This document shows positions 46,849 through 55,769 of a stretch of 62,825 nt of DNA, piece by piece. Positions within the stretch are counted from its first letter, which is position 1. The number at the start of each line of letters is the position of its first letter. The DNA lies in the NCBI GenBank assembly GCA_018457135.1, contig JAGGDU010000014.1, positions 1 through 62,825 of the forward strand, given 5' to 3'. Under the pieces are notes generated by a model. The model saw only the letters and a program-made list of their open reading frames with translations. It did no database searches and was not told where the DNA came from. Source of the stretch: Trichodesmium erythraeum GBRTRLIN201 (lineage in GTDB: Bacteria; Cyanobacteriota; Cyanobacteriia; Cyanobacteriales; Microcoleaceae). The translations under genes were made by a program, and so were the position numbers.

Positions 46849-47916
46849 TCATTTAGAATTGCTATATTCAGCCCTAACTACTAATTTAAAACATTGCATT
46901 TTAGGAAAATCTAGGTTAATTATTTCAATTAACTTCTGTTGACTATTCTCATCTTTAGCAATGAATTGAGCTGTTCCATCACCTTGAGAACCAACTCCTT
47001 TACCACCCCAAATATATTCTTGGAGACGTGAATAATTTAGTAATAAATGGAGTACTGGAGATGTTAATTGTGAAGGACAAGCTGGTATCATATATTTATC
47101 AAATTCAATTTGTGCTTTGAGCATCAAACTACCAATTTTTTCTCCATCCCCTTTTTGCCAGGCTAATGCTGCTTGTTTAGTAATATCAGCATTAATAACT
47201 CCAAGATAATATTGTACATTCTCATTTACTTTATTAGCTTCTTCTATATAACATTTATTTAATCTAGTCAATATCTCTTGAGTATCTTTGCTCGCGCCTA
47301 GATCAACAATAACAAAGAATAAATCTTTTTTTGGTGGATTAAGTTCAATAATATCCGTTTTTTCCCCGTCAAATATCATCATAATTGCTTGCTTACCATA
47401 AGCACAAGCTTGGTCCATCTTGCCACAACGAGAAGGAGTAGTAACTTCCCCCTGATAAGCTAACTCCATTTCCGAACGAATATTTAGTTTTAAATCATAC
47501 AATAGGTTAAAAGCTCTAGCCACCAATACACAAATAGCCGCGCTTGATGATAGACCCTTTTTAATTGGTAAATCTGTGAAATAATTATCTATTTCTAAAC
47601 CACCTACTGAATAATTATTAATAACTTGATATACAACCCCAGCTACATAACTAAAAACTCCTCCCCGACGAGCTTCTGCTAATAATATTTCTTTATGCTT
47701 ATGCAAATTAAACGACTGTATCAGACTTTCATTATTCAAAGTTGTCTTGATAATTAAATGAGTAGGATGGGGTTTGACATCTGCATAAATTCCTTGATCA
47801 ACTCCTACTACAATTGTATAGCCTTTATCTATTTGGGGGTTCATAGAACGATACCCTCCTGCCCAATCACTATGTTCTCCAAATAAACAAAGGCGACCTG
47901 GTACAAAAAGTTTCAT
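46849..47916 (-). CDS. GHMP-family sugar kinase
   Basis: An ATP-dependent small-molecule kinase, 355 residues. The galactokinase-like N-terminal motif is VPGRLCLFGEHSDWAGG, and the ATP loop is LPIKKGLSSSAAICVLVARA. A third motif GGKGVGSQGDGTAQFIAK lies near the C-terminus. It resembles glucuronokinase/arabinokinase-type GHMP kinases more than classical galactokinase; the substrate is unknown. Its start lies 18 bp after the upstream gene's stop, so the two probably form an operon. A broken copy of its 3' third lies downstream at 44310-46234. All motifs are intact here. Confidence 0.85.
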   Translation of the reverse strand: MKLFVPGRLCLFGEHSDWAGGYRSMNPQIDKGYTIVVGVDQGIYADVKPHPTHLIIKTTLNNESLIQSFNLHKHKEILLAEARRGGVFSYVAGVVYQVINNYSVGGLEIDNYFTDLPIKKGLSSSAAICVLVARAFNLLYDLKLNIRSEMELAYQGEVTTPSRCGKMDQACAYGKQAIMMIFDGEKTDIIELNPPKKDLFFVIVDLGASKDTQEILTRLNKCYIEEANKVNENVQYYLGVINADITKQAALAWQKGDGEKIGSLMLKAQIEFDKYMIPACPSQLTSPVLHLLLNYSRLQEYIWGGKGVGSQGDGTAQFIAKDENSQQKLIEIINLDFPKMQCFKLVVRAEYSNSK

Positions 47917-47934
47917 GTTTTTGTTTACTGGCTC

Positions 47935-48891
47935 CTAATTAAAAGCTTTATCTGCCCTTTGCTTTGCTATATCTAAATTATTTTGATACTCAACAACTTT
48001 TTTTTGTGCTCTTTGATAATTTGAGTTGGACTCCGGTACTTTTTTCATTAGCTCGACAGCTTTTTGCCAGTCACTAGCTACTGCATTCCATTCAGATTTA
48101 GTTTGAGCAGTCTGAGCTTTTTTAGCAGCACTTTGGGCGCTCTTAACAGCAAAATACCAAGGATTTGAAACACTAGTTGTAGAGTCTGTTGTTGCAGATG
48201 TTGAATCCGGAGAATCATCAGGAGAAGTGTTTGGTGTAGATGAGTTAACATTATTAGAATTAGCGTCTGGCTGCTTTGAATTATTGAGGAATGGGAGTGA
48301 AAATATCCCACTAAAGTGCAATGCAGCACCGACAGCGACTAGCACCAGCAGAATAGACAGTAGTATTGTTGCTATTAAAGGGATCTTCTTTTTTTGAGAG
48401 TTAGGGTCTTCTGATAATTCCTCATCATAATCATCATCTTCAACTTCTTCGTCGTATTCTCCTTCCTCGTAGTCTTCATCTGTTTCTGTTTCGTATGCTG
48501 CTTCCAATTCTTGATCCAACTTATCTACAGCAGTTTTTGGAAAATCCCTTACTTCCAATTCTTGTTCAAGTTCAGGTGTATTAGTCTTTAGTGATGTATC
48601 CAAAAAAAACTCATCTTCCCAGACTGGTATTTCATTACCAGTTGGAACACCATATACCTTAACTGTATTAATTGATTCAACTCCCAATTTCTTAATTCCA
48701 GTTTGGATAAATTCAACAAGAGAGGCTTGTTGATTAAAAACTTGATCCGACTCCAGTTTAATTTCAAGAGAATCATTCTCCTTAGTTACTTGGACATTAA
48801 TACCCTTTTTTTGTAGTGAATGATTAATAATTGAGGAGATAACTTTTGGATCTCCTTGTTTAGCAAGTTCCCGTAGATTTTTTGATGTCAT
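47935..48891 (-). CDS. Single-pass membrane protein with cyanobacterial repeat-type N-terminal domain
   Basis: A 318-residue protein of unknown function. Residues 1-100 (LRELAKQGDPKVISSIINHS, then VEFIQTGIKKLGVESINTVK with VYG) match a domain common in cyanobacterial proteins, found before diverse tails. Residues 115-165 are highly acidic (EDYEEGEYDEEVEDDDYDEE). A membrane helix follows at about 170-192 (IPLIATILLSILLVLVAVG). Then comes a Ser/Thr/Asn-rich spacer and a charged helical C-terminus that is probably outside the membrane. It sits 18 bp upstream of the GHMP kinase and is probably cotranscribed with it. Confidence 0.75.
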   Translation of the reverse strand: MTSKNLRELAKQGDPKVISSIINHSLQKKGINVQVTKENDSLEIKLESDQVFNQQASLVEFIQTGIKKLGVESINTVKVYGVPTGNEIPVWEDEFFLDTSLKTNTPELEQELEVRDFPKTAVDKLDQELEAAYETETDEDYEEGEYDEEVEDDDYDEELSEDPNSQKKKIPLIATILLSILLVLVAVGAALHFSGIFSLPFLNNSKQPDANSNNVNSSTPNTSPDDSPDSTSATTDSTTSVSNPWYFAVKSAQSAAKKAQTAQTKSEWNAVASDWQKAVELMKKVPESNSNYQRAQKKVVEYQNNLDIAKQRADKAFN

Positions 48892-49051
48892 GACTAGCGC
48901 TCCTTTGGAATGGAGGGCGAATAGTTAATTTACTTAATTACTATAATCAATTTTGATATTCTTACCGCCAAGGTTGAAAATTTTCATAGTTTGTTTTAAC
49001 GGTAGATTCTTGTTTTAGCAAAAAATATATTGGGTTTAGAATCTCCCTAAT

Positions 49052-50283
49052 GTTAGACTAAATAAACCTATTTCCGGTAATTCTTTATAGGGTCTGCTCA
49101 TTTTCAAAACCGGACGTTAGACTTTTATCCCGTCAGGCTCCTCTCCTAAACATCCCAAGTCAAGGGTACATCATGAAAATTCCACCGAGCAACTGAATAA
49201 GTCTTAATGGTTTACTAATTTTAAGCTATTGGTGGTCTTAACGTCCTAAAAATTTTGGTGCAACAGTGGTTTGTTTTTATATTTGTTATCATCACTTTTA
49301 GACCTCGGAGCGATCTGGTGAACTTGAATAATACTTGAATAATATCCGTTGGTCTAAAGGTTAACCCATAATATACAAATTTACCTTTTTGTCGCTTAAG
49401 TAGGGTTGTTACTTCCTTTCTTACCCCTGGACATTTGCCAATTCTACTACTCTAATAAGTCCAGTCATTATCTAATGGTGATTTATGACCTTTAACTTTG
49501 AGATGTCTGATCGTAGATAGGTATATCTGAGTATCGGTTTTAATTTATTCGCCTCCCGGGCTTCATCCAATTTCTTGTTTATCATTTGGGAAAATATTTT
49601 TGTTCTTACAGGTGTCTAACTTATTTGGATGCCTCCTACTTACCCAACGGTCGCTTTTAATCCAATTCTTGTTTTGGTATCAGTGACTCTACGGATAAGA
49701 CTTGCGTTAAGGTGGCGTGATTTAAGTAGGTGGACCAGGTTAAATCTTTGCATTGCTGATAGATTTTTCATGCCATCTACTCTGGCAGTTTTTTGATCAA
49801 GGCTCATCCTATATTACAGGCCTAACAGCTAGCCACCTAGAATCGTAACTTTTCGTCAAAAGTTTGTAGTATTTGCGCCCTGAAATGGAGTTAACCACGG
49901 TTGGATGCTTTGTAAATTAATTTAATTTTAATTTTTATAACTTAAATAGAATCTGTTTCCAATCTATGTCTTTCTATTTTAGATTGGGATTAAGACTGCG
50001 GTATTTCGTCTGTATCCCATACCACTGTATCCCATACCAGACTTAAAAATATTTGAGGATTACCATTATTTCTTTTGAGTGTTTTAGCTTTAACAGCTCC
50101 ACGAATTTATCTTTAGTGGCTACCTTCTAACATAGGCTGATTCTGTCAGCCAAACAAGATGGCGTTAGGAGTTACACCTACAAGATCATAAGAGTTTTTC
50201 ACAAGTCGAGGTTATCCTCATGTGTTAACTGGAAACAGTCATTTATATTCTAGTTCAAGGCTGTCATGGCCAAAGAGTCGTAC
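49052..50283 (-). mobile_element. Degenerate group II intron with RT/HNH debris
   Basis: On the minus strand, a GTACGACTC-type 5' end (about 50283; the family starts GTGYGAC) opens domain-I-like sequence. Then come intron-protein pieces, the RT-0 region DQKTARVDGMKNLSAMQRFN with LVHLLKSRHLNAS (about 49700-49830), and a jump to the C-terminus LDEAREANKLKPILRYTYLR and SDISKLK, with a decayed HNH domain. Domain V (about 49143-49096) keeps GAGCC, AAAAGTCTAACGTCCGG and TTTTGAAAATGAG, including the AGC triad. Domain VI ends in AGTCTAAC at 49052. Most of the reverse transcriptase is deleted. The 3' end is more certain than the 5' end. Confidence 0.78.
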
Positions 50284-51556
50284 TGTTTGAGAATAGAGAG
50301 CCAAAATGCTTGTTAATTATCCTTTTCTTGTACGGATACCATGATGGAACGTCCCTAATACTCTTGGGATCAGTTAGAGGTATATCTTTTATTTAAAAAA
50401 GTAAAACAATAATTCATAAAAATGGTATAAATTAAAAGTATAAATATGTAGAATTAAGAAAAATGAGACCTTTTTTATAAACTTAAAACTTTACTTGTCA
50501 AAGTAATAATTTTAAACTTGAAAGCCAAGATGTCAAGTTATATGTAGTCTAACTTCAGGAAATTGGTATTACAAAGATATGTTTTTTGTCTTTCTAGTTG
50601 TTACTAAGCTTGGAGAACTTAGTGACAAGGGAGAAAAAACAATGCTTGGGTGATAGATAGCTAAATCTTTACGAGTTTTAATTCTCTAAGTTTCTATTTC
50701 CTTGTTAACTTTCCACTCTTATCTACTAATTTTTACCCTATTATCTCTATTCTTTAACCTGAGTTTAGTCTCAACTAAATCCCTGATTCTATAGTTAGCT
50801 GTAAGTACAATTAGTTTGTCCATAATTCACACCCGTAGCCTTAACCCGAACTAACGTTATTTATTTTCCAAAACCTATCTTTGTGAGCAGGGGATTAGGG
50901 AGATCAAGAACAAAAAAACAACTTAAACTTATAGTGTAGATTATCATATATAGTCAGAGCATTATTTGATCTGAGATAATCTATCTACTCTGATATTAGC
51001 AGGAATTATAATTTTTTTACAAGAGCAAAAAAATACAATTTCTTTCTTATCTGTTCATGCCTCTGGTAAAATAAGGTGTTATACTACAAAGCGAGAATAA
51101 AATATTAAATTCCTCCTAACTATAGATAATAAAATTAATAAATACTTTGATTCTATAATTAGGATAATATTAATTTTACCAATATATAAGAACAGTTATT
51201 TAAAAGCTAATTGATCAAGTAAATATTCAGATGCTGAGTTTATTGCTATGCTTAGATAGGGAATATCTAAGTAAATCTTAAGTAAAAAATCTTACTATTT
51301 ATGGGTTAGGAGATTCAAACCCATAATGAAGTGATAAGTCTGCCTCACCCTAAATTTAAAACTACAAATGGTTTTGTTTATAAATATTCTCTTGAGTGTT
51401 GCCAAAGGTTTTATCCAGTTAACCCCAAACTAATAAAATATAGGTAATATTTATTACTATGAGCTAAATTGACAAGTCAGCTCTAAGATAGAATTGAATC
51501 ATGATTAGTAATCGGTTATAAATTAATGATTTTAATTAATAGTTTGACGATCTTTT
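50284..51556. other. Intergenic, AT-rich, no gene recognised
   Basis: Nearly 1.3 kb between the intron and holA. No ORF above 60 codons, no tRNA and no clear terminal repeats were seen. The region near 51290-51430 gives short protein-like stretches but nothing assignable. Confidence 0.4.
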
Positions 51557-52546
51557 CTAGAAATTTCTTTTTGAACTCAAAAGCTGACAAAGTTCGATAA
51601 TTTTAGTTTTTAAAATAGATATTTCTTCTTTTCCTTGCTTGAGACTTACTTCCAACTCTAACAATAAGGGTAAGGTTTTCTGTAACTGATTTAATGATAG
51701 AGACTTTACCTCTTGCCGTAAAAAATATACCCGCTTCGGGTTGTTTATTTCTGCAGCTTGAGCGATCGCTTTTTCATCTTTTTCTCCTATTTCTATCATT
51801 AGTTTTACCCACAACCATGTTCTAAATTGGCCTACTAAAGTAGCTACTATTCTTAATGGATGCTCATTATGGGCAATTAAATTTTCTACTAACTCTAAAG
51901 CTTTAACCGTCTCTCCTGAACGAATAGCTGCGGCCAACTTCAAACTACTTTGAGTTTGAGACCCTATTAGAGTAGTAATTACTTCTAAGTCTAAAACCGT
52001 ATCTTGAGAAATATAAAGTTGCAATTTAGTCAACTCACTATGAAGTTTTTGGCGATCGTTACCTAAAGCTTCTGCTAAAAAAGTAATTCCAGTAGGAGTA
52101 AGCTTAACTCCCATTTCCTGAGCTATTTCTTTGACTTGCTGTTCCAGTAATTCTGTTTTCCAAGGAGGAATAAGAGAGAAATCTCGAACTTTAGCCCATT
52201 TTTGGATCAATTTTGTGGACTTAAGTTTTTGATTGGGTTTATTAGGGGTAGTAAATAATAACACGGTTGTTTCGGGAACCTGAGGTAAAGTTATTTCCAA
52301 ATCTTCCAATAAACTTTCTGAACAATGCTGAGTTATAGTAGTATCTACTAGCCATACAAAACGATAACCAGAACCAAACGGTGGTGTCATGGCCTGATTT
52401 AATGCAATCTGAGGTGCGTCTGTTGTTGGCAAAATTTTGTCATAATTAAAGCTAGTCCAGATAGGATCTAGGAAAGATTGACGTAAAGCATTAACAGCTT
52501 GCATCATTGAATATTCATCCTCGCCAAAGTAGAGGTAAATTGACAT
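51557..52546 (-). CDS. holA: DNA polymerase III subunit delta
   Basis: The clamp-loader subunit that opens the beta clamp. From ATG 52546 (MSIYLYFGEDEYSMMQAVNA) it has 329 residues. The frame opens 6 codons earlier with TTG, which is a less likely start. The N-terminus, PPFGSGYRFVWLVDT, TTVLLFTTPNKPNQKLKSTK, ALGNDRQKLHSELTKLQLY, and the C-terminal helical collar match HolA. It is transcribed divergently from the next gene, with only 31 bp between starts, so the two promoters overlap coding or 5' ends. Confidence 0.92.
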   Translation of the reverse strand: MSIYLYFGEDEYSMMQAVNALRQSFLDPIWTSFNYDKILPTTDAPQIALNQAMTPPFGSGYRFVWLVDTTITQHCSESLLEDLEITLPQVPETTVLLFTTPNKPNQKLKSTKLIQKWAKVRDFSLIPPWKTELLEQQVKEIAQEMGVKLTPTGITFLAEALGNDRQKLHSELTKLQLYISQDTVLDLEVITTLIGSQTQSSLKLAAAIRSGETVKALELVENLIAHNEHPLRIVATLVGQFRTWLWVKLMIEIGEKDEKAIAQAAEINNPKRVYFLRQEVKSLSLNQLQKTLPLLLELEVSLKQGKEEISILKTKIIELCQLLSSKRNF

Positions 52547-52577
52547 AAAAGCTATTTTTGACAAGGGGAAATTAAGA

Positions 52578-53360
52578 TTGGACGATACATATCAGAATTA
52601 CATTAACCGAGTAGCTCAGATGACGCTACCACAAAGTTACAAATCTCAGTTGGAATATATTCAACCTTCTCCCAAGTTTAAAAAACTCATTGATGGCCAA
52701 GTTGAGGCTGAAAACTTTCCCGGCTATTCAGTTATTACTCCACCAGAGGATGAGGACTCACAAAACAGTAATTTTTATAAGTGTTTACAAGAGTGTCAAA
52801 AAGAATTAATAGAACTATTAGGCACAAGTTTAATGGTTCCAGTTCCTAGCAATAGTTTTCATTTTACCTTGGCGGATTTAATTTGGGAAAGTGCCTTTCT
52901 AAATGCTAGTCAGAATAATTCTAAATTTGAAGAAAAATTACATTCTTGTATTGCAGAAAGTTTTCAGGGGTTATCTGTTTCAGATAATGGCCATAAAGTT
53001 AACTGGCAAATTTTCGGAATTATAGTCATGACTAGATCAATTGGTGTTTGTTTAGTTCCAAAAGATGAAGTTTCTTATGAACAAGTTCTCAAATTACGTC
53101 GGTCAATTTATCAAAATCCTAATTTCATTGCTCTAGGCATTGAACAGCAATATCATTTGACTGCTCATGTTACCTTGGGATATTTTGGGGAAATTCCATC
53201 AAATTTAGATATTCCTGGTCTGGGGGAAACTATTTCAAATTTAAATAATAAGTTCTTGGAGCCTACTCCAGAAATTTTGGTACATCGGGCAGAACTACGA
53301 AAGTTTGATAATATGACTAAATACTATCGAGAGTCTGATTGGCCTGTTATAGATTTATGA
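52578..53360 (+). CDS. DUF1868 2H phosphoesterase-like protein
   Basis: A 260-residue protein of the 2'-5' RNA ligase/cyclic phosphodiesterase superfamily. Two HxT motifs are present: SFHFTLADLIW (near residue 94) and HLTAHVTLGYFG (near 197). The beginning KLIDGQVEAENFPGYSVITP matches DUF1868. These proteins hydrolyse cyclic nucleotide phosphates or RNA ends; the natural substrate is unknown. The start is a TTG at 52578, 31 bp from the divergent holA ATG. A downstream ATG is at codon 15 (QMTLPQSY), but family residues before it favour the longer form. A long hairpin follows the stop. Confidence 0.85.
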   Translation: MDDTYQNYINRVAQMTLPQSYKSQLEYIQPSPKFKKLIDGQVEAENFPGYSVITPPEDEDSQNSNFYKCLQECQKELIELLGTSLMVPVPSNSFHFTLADLIWESAFLNASQNNSKFEEKLHSCIAESFQGLSVSDNGHKVNWQIFGIIVMTRSIGVCLVPKDEVSYEQVLKLRRSIYQNPNFIALGIEQQYHLTAHVTLGYFGEIPSNLDIPGLGETISNLNNKFLEPTPEILVHRAELRKFDNMTKYYRESDWPVIDL

Positions 53361-53367
53361 TCAAATC

Positions 53368-53400
53368 AGACCATAATTAACTAGGCATTAATTATGGTCT
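53368..53400 (+). terminator. 13-bp perfect hairpin after the DUF1868 gene
   Basis: AGACCATAATTAA (53368-53380) pairs with TTAATTATGGTCT (53388-53400) around a 7-base loop, 8 bp after the stop codon. There is no T run beyond that within the stem, but the position favours termination or 3'-end protection. Confidence 0.6.
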
Positions 53401-53835
53401 AATGCATGGCTATGATTTTTCTTTAATGGCAATAATGCTCTGTATCAATAATGCTTTTCATATCGGCGACAGCCGAAAATCTTTAAAGATATAACTGAAA
53501 AGCATTTTATATTTGGCCAAATAATGGTTTGATAGTAATATTTCAGTAATGCCGTTAATTAATAAATAAAAAATTTGTTAAATATAATTTTTGTATCGTC
53601 AAATGGTAACCCTACCAATATTCGGTTATTTCATTGATCAATTATTATACAAAATTGGGTTGATACTATATATTCGGGTAAAATGGGAAAATGGAGAAAG
53701 GAATAGCTATGAGGGGGATGGGTACATAAAGTAAACATTGAAATGTTATAACCAGTAAGGTTTTATATCAGTTTTCTTGTATGAGGTTAAGATTTAATAT
53801 CCGATTAAACTGTTGTAAATTCTATTCTGGTTATA
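53401..53835. other. Intergenic upstream of cbiET
   Basis: No gene. A 60-codon frame at 53781 overlaps the cbiET start in another frame and is a shadow. Promoter elements could not be fixed. Confidence 0.4.
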
Positions 53836-55149
53836 GTGAAAAAACTAGCTCCAGAACTCAGGGAAAAGCAGGGAAAAAACATAATTATTGTGACTATAAA
53901 TGTTATTGGTATAGGTTTAGATGGAGTAGTTGGACTAAATCAGTTAGTACGAGAAATTGTTAAAAGAGCGACTTTGTTGGTAGGAAGCGATCGCCATCTC
54001 AGTTATTTTTCTGATAATAACGCTGAAAGTATTGTAATTAAAGATCTACTTGAGGCAATTTTAGAAATACGACAGCATTTAGAGACTCCTAATAGTTGTA
54101 TAGTGGTTTTAGCTTCAGGAGATCCCCTATTTTTTGGTTTAGGGAGGTTATTAGTAGCACATTTTCCTGCAGAAAAATTAAGGTTTTACCCCCATCTGAG
54201 TTCGGTACAATTAGCTTTTAGCCGGATCAAAGTTCCTTGGCAAGATACTAAAATAATTAGTGTTCATGGTCGTCCTATGGATGAGCTGATTAAAGCATTA
54301 CAGCAAGGAGCTGAGAAGGTTGCTGTACTCACAGACCCGACCAATACACCACAAGCGATCGCTAATTTGCTACTATCTTTACATCTGCCAGCTACATATC
54401 AATTTTGGGTATGTGAAAATCTTGGTGCTGAGGATGAACGAGTCCAACAATGGTCTATAGATGAAATACAAAAAGAAACATTTGCACCATTGAATTTGGT
54501 GGTATTGTTGCGTAAAGCTAGAATGGCTAATCAACCTGTAGATTTAGTTGATTTACCTCTTTTGGGGATACCAGATAATTATTTTTTAAGTTATGATGAC
54601 CATCCAGGCTTGATGAGTAAGCGGGAAGTCCGGGTGTTAATTTTAGCTGAGTTGAGTTTGCAACCAGGACAAATAATATGGGATATTGGTGCTGGTACCG
54701 GTTCTGTTGCAGTGGAAATTGCTCGCCTTTGCAGTAGTTCTATAGTATATGCAATTGAAAAAACTGCTATAGGAACAAGTTTAATTGAAGAAAATTGTCG
54801 TCGCTTTCAACTAAAAAATGTCGTTTCTCTTCATGGTAATGCTCCGGAAATTTTGCATCATCTACGTCCTCCCCACAGAGTTTTTATAGGGGGTAGTAGT
54901 GGTAAACTCAGAAATATTCTGGGAGTTTGTGGAATTAGAATGTTGCCTGAAGGGGTAATAGTTTTAGCATTTACAACTTTGGAAAATTTGCATACTGCTA
55001 TAAGTTGGGTAGAAGAGAGAAGAAGGAGCGATCGCTCTTGGAGTTATCGTCTTTTGCAAGTGCAGTTATCTCGTTCTATACCTGTAGCTAATTTAACTCG
55101 ATTTAATCCTCTTAATCCTGTCACAATTATGATCGTTAAACGGGATTAA
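53836..55149 (+). CDS. cbiET: Bifunctional precorrin-6Y C5,15-methyltransferase (CbiE-CbiT)
   Basis: Cobalamin pathway enzyme that methylates C5 and C15 and decarboxylates the C12 acetate side chain. It has 437 residues in two fused domains. CbiE (about 18-245) has VIGIGLDGVVGL, VVLASGDPLFFGLG and VHGRPMDELI. CbiT (about 250-430) has DHPGLMSKREVRVLILAELS and the SAM loop IWDIGAGTGSVAVEIA. The start is GTG at 53836, with an unconserved basic leader of about 14 residues. A later start near the VTINVIGIG strand is possible. The fusion is the usual CobL-like form. No other cobalamin genes are in the window. Confidence 0.93.
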   Translation: MKKLAPELREKQGKNIIIVTINVIGIGLDGVVGLNQLVREIVKRATLLVGSDRHLSYFSDNNAESIVIKDLLEAILEIRQHLETPNSCIVVLASGDPLFFGLGRLLVAHFPAEKLRFYPHLSSVQLAFSRIKVPWQDTKIISVHGRPMDELIKALQQGAEKVAVLTDPTNTPQAIANLLLSLHLPATYQFWVCENLGAEDERVQQWSIDEIQKETFAPLNLVVLLRKARMANQPVDLVDLPLLGIPDNYFLSYDDHPGLMSKREVRVLILAELSLQPGQIIWDIGAGTGSVAVEIARLCSSSIVYAIEKTAIGTSLIEENCRRFQLKNVVSLHGNAPEILHHLRPPHRVFIGGSSGKLRNILGVCGIRMLPEGVIVLAFTTLENLHTAISWVEERRRSDRSWSYRLLQVQLSRSIPVANLTRFNPLNPVTIMIVKRD

Positions 55150-55769
55150 AATTATGTCTGCACCTTAAATGGGTTGTGTTATATAATTTTTTTTCAAGTA
55201 GGTAGCTACAAAAAAGCTTAACTATATTAAATTTTGTCAAGCAACTCTAAGCTTCTTTAGACAGTTGATTTGAGATTAAATTTACAGTTTATTATATTAC
55301 ATAATGATAAATTTTTATGCCTACCTACTGAGTAATCCTAAAACTCCTTGTTATGCGTGATAATTTATCGGTCTGAATTGTAAAAATCAAAGCTCTAACA
55401 AAATTGCTCCAATCAATTAGCATAAGAATATTTTGAAGATTGTGAAGTTCCCTGATGGGAATGGGAACTTTTTCCATTTAGATGAGTCATACATAGAACT
55501 CGGTAGTTTATAAGATAGAGTTACATTAGCTTCTTAGATATTTTTTGCAGTCTGGAATTAAGCGTTCATTCTTGTTAATAAAATCTACTAAAATTAGTGT
55601 ACCACAATTTACAATTAATAGGTTATAAATTAAGTATATAGATATTCACAAATCTTAGATAGTAGCTTAATTTTTCTCCAGTATCCCTTCAACCCTACAA
55701 CTAATTATTCAAATATTAAAGTGACTAATAATTACGGACAATTTTTAGTTTACTAAAAACATATTCACC
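55150..55769. other. Intergenic between convergent cbiET and MscS genes
   Basis: 620 bp without a gene. It contains the hairpin at 55445-55473, some 300 bp after cbiET. No other feature is supported. Confidence 0.4.
55445..55473 (+). terminator. Rho-independent terminator-like hairpin
   Basis: AAGTTCCC (55445-55452) pairs with GGGAACTT (55463-55470) and is followed by TTT. A shorter alternative stem TTCCC/GGGAA fits inside. It is oriented for plus-strand transcripts, but lies far from the cbiET stop, so it may end a small RNA or a long 3' UTR. Confidence 0.5.
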
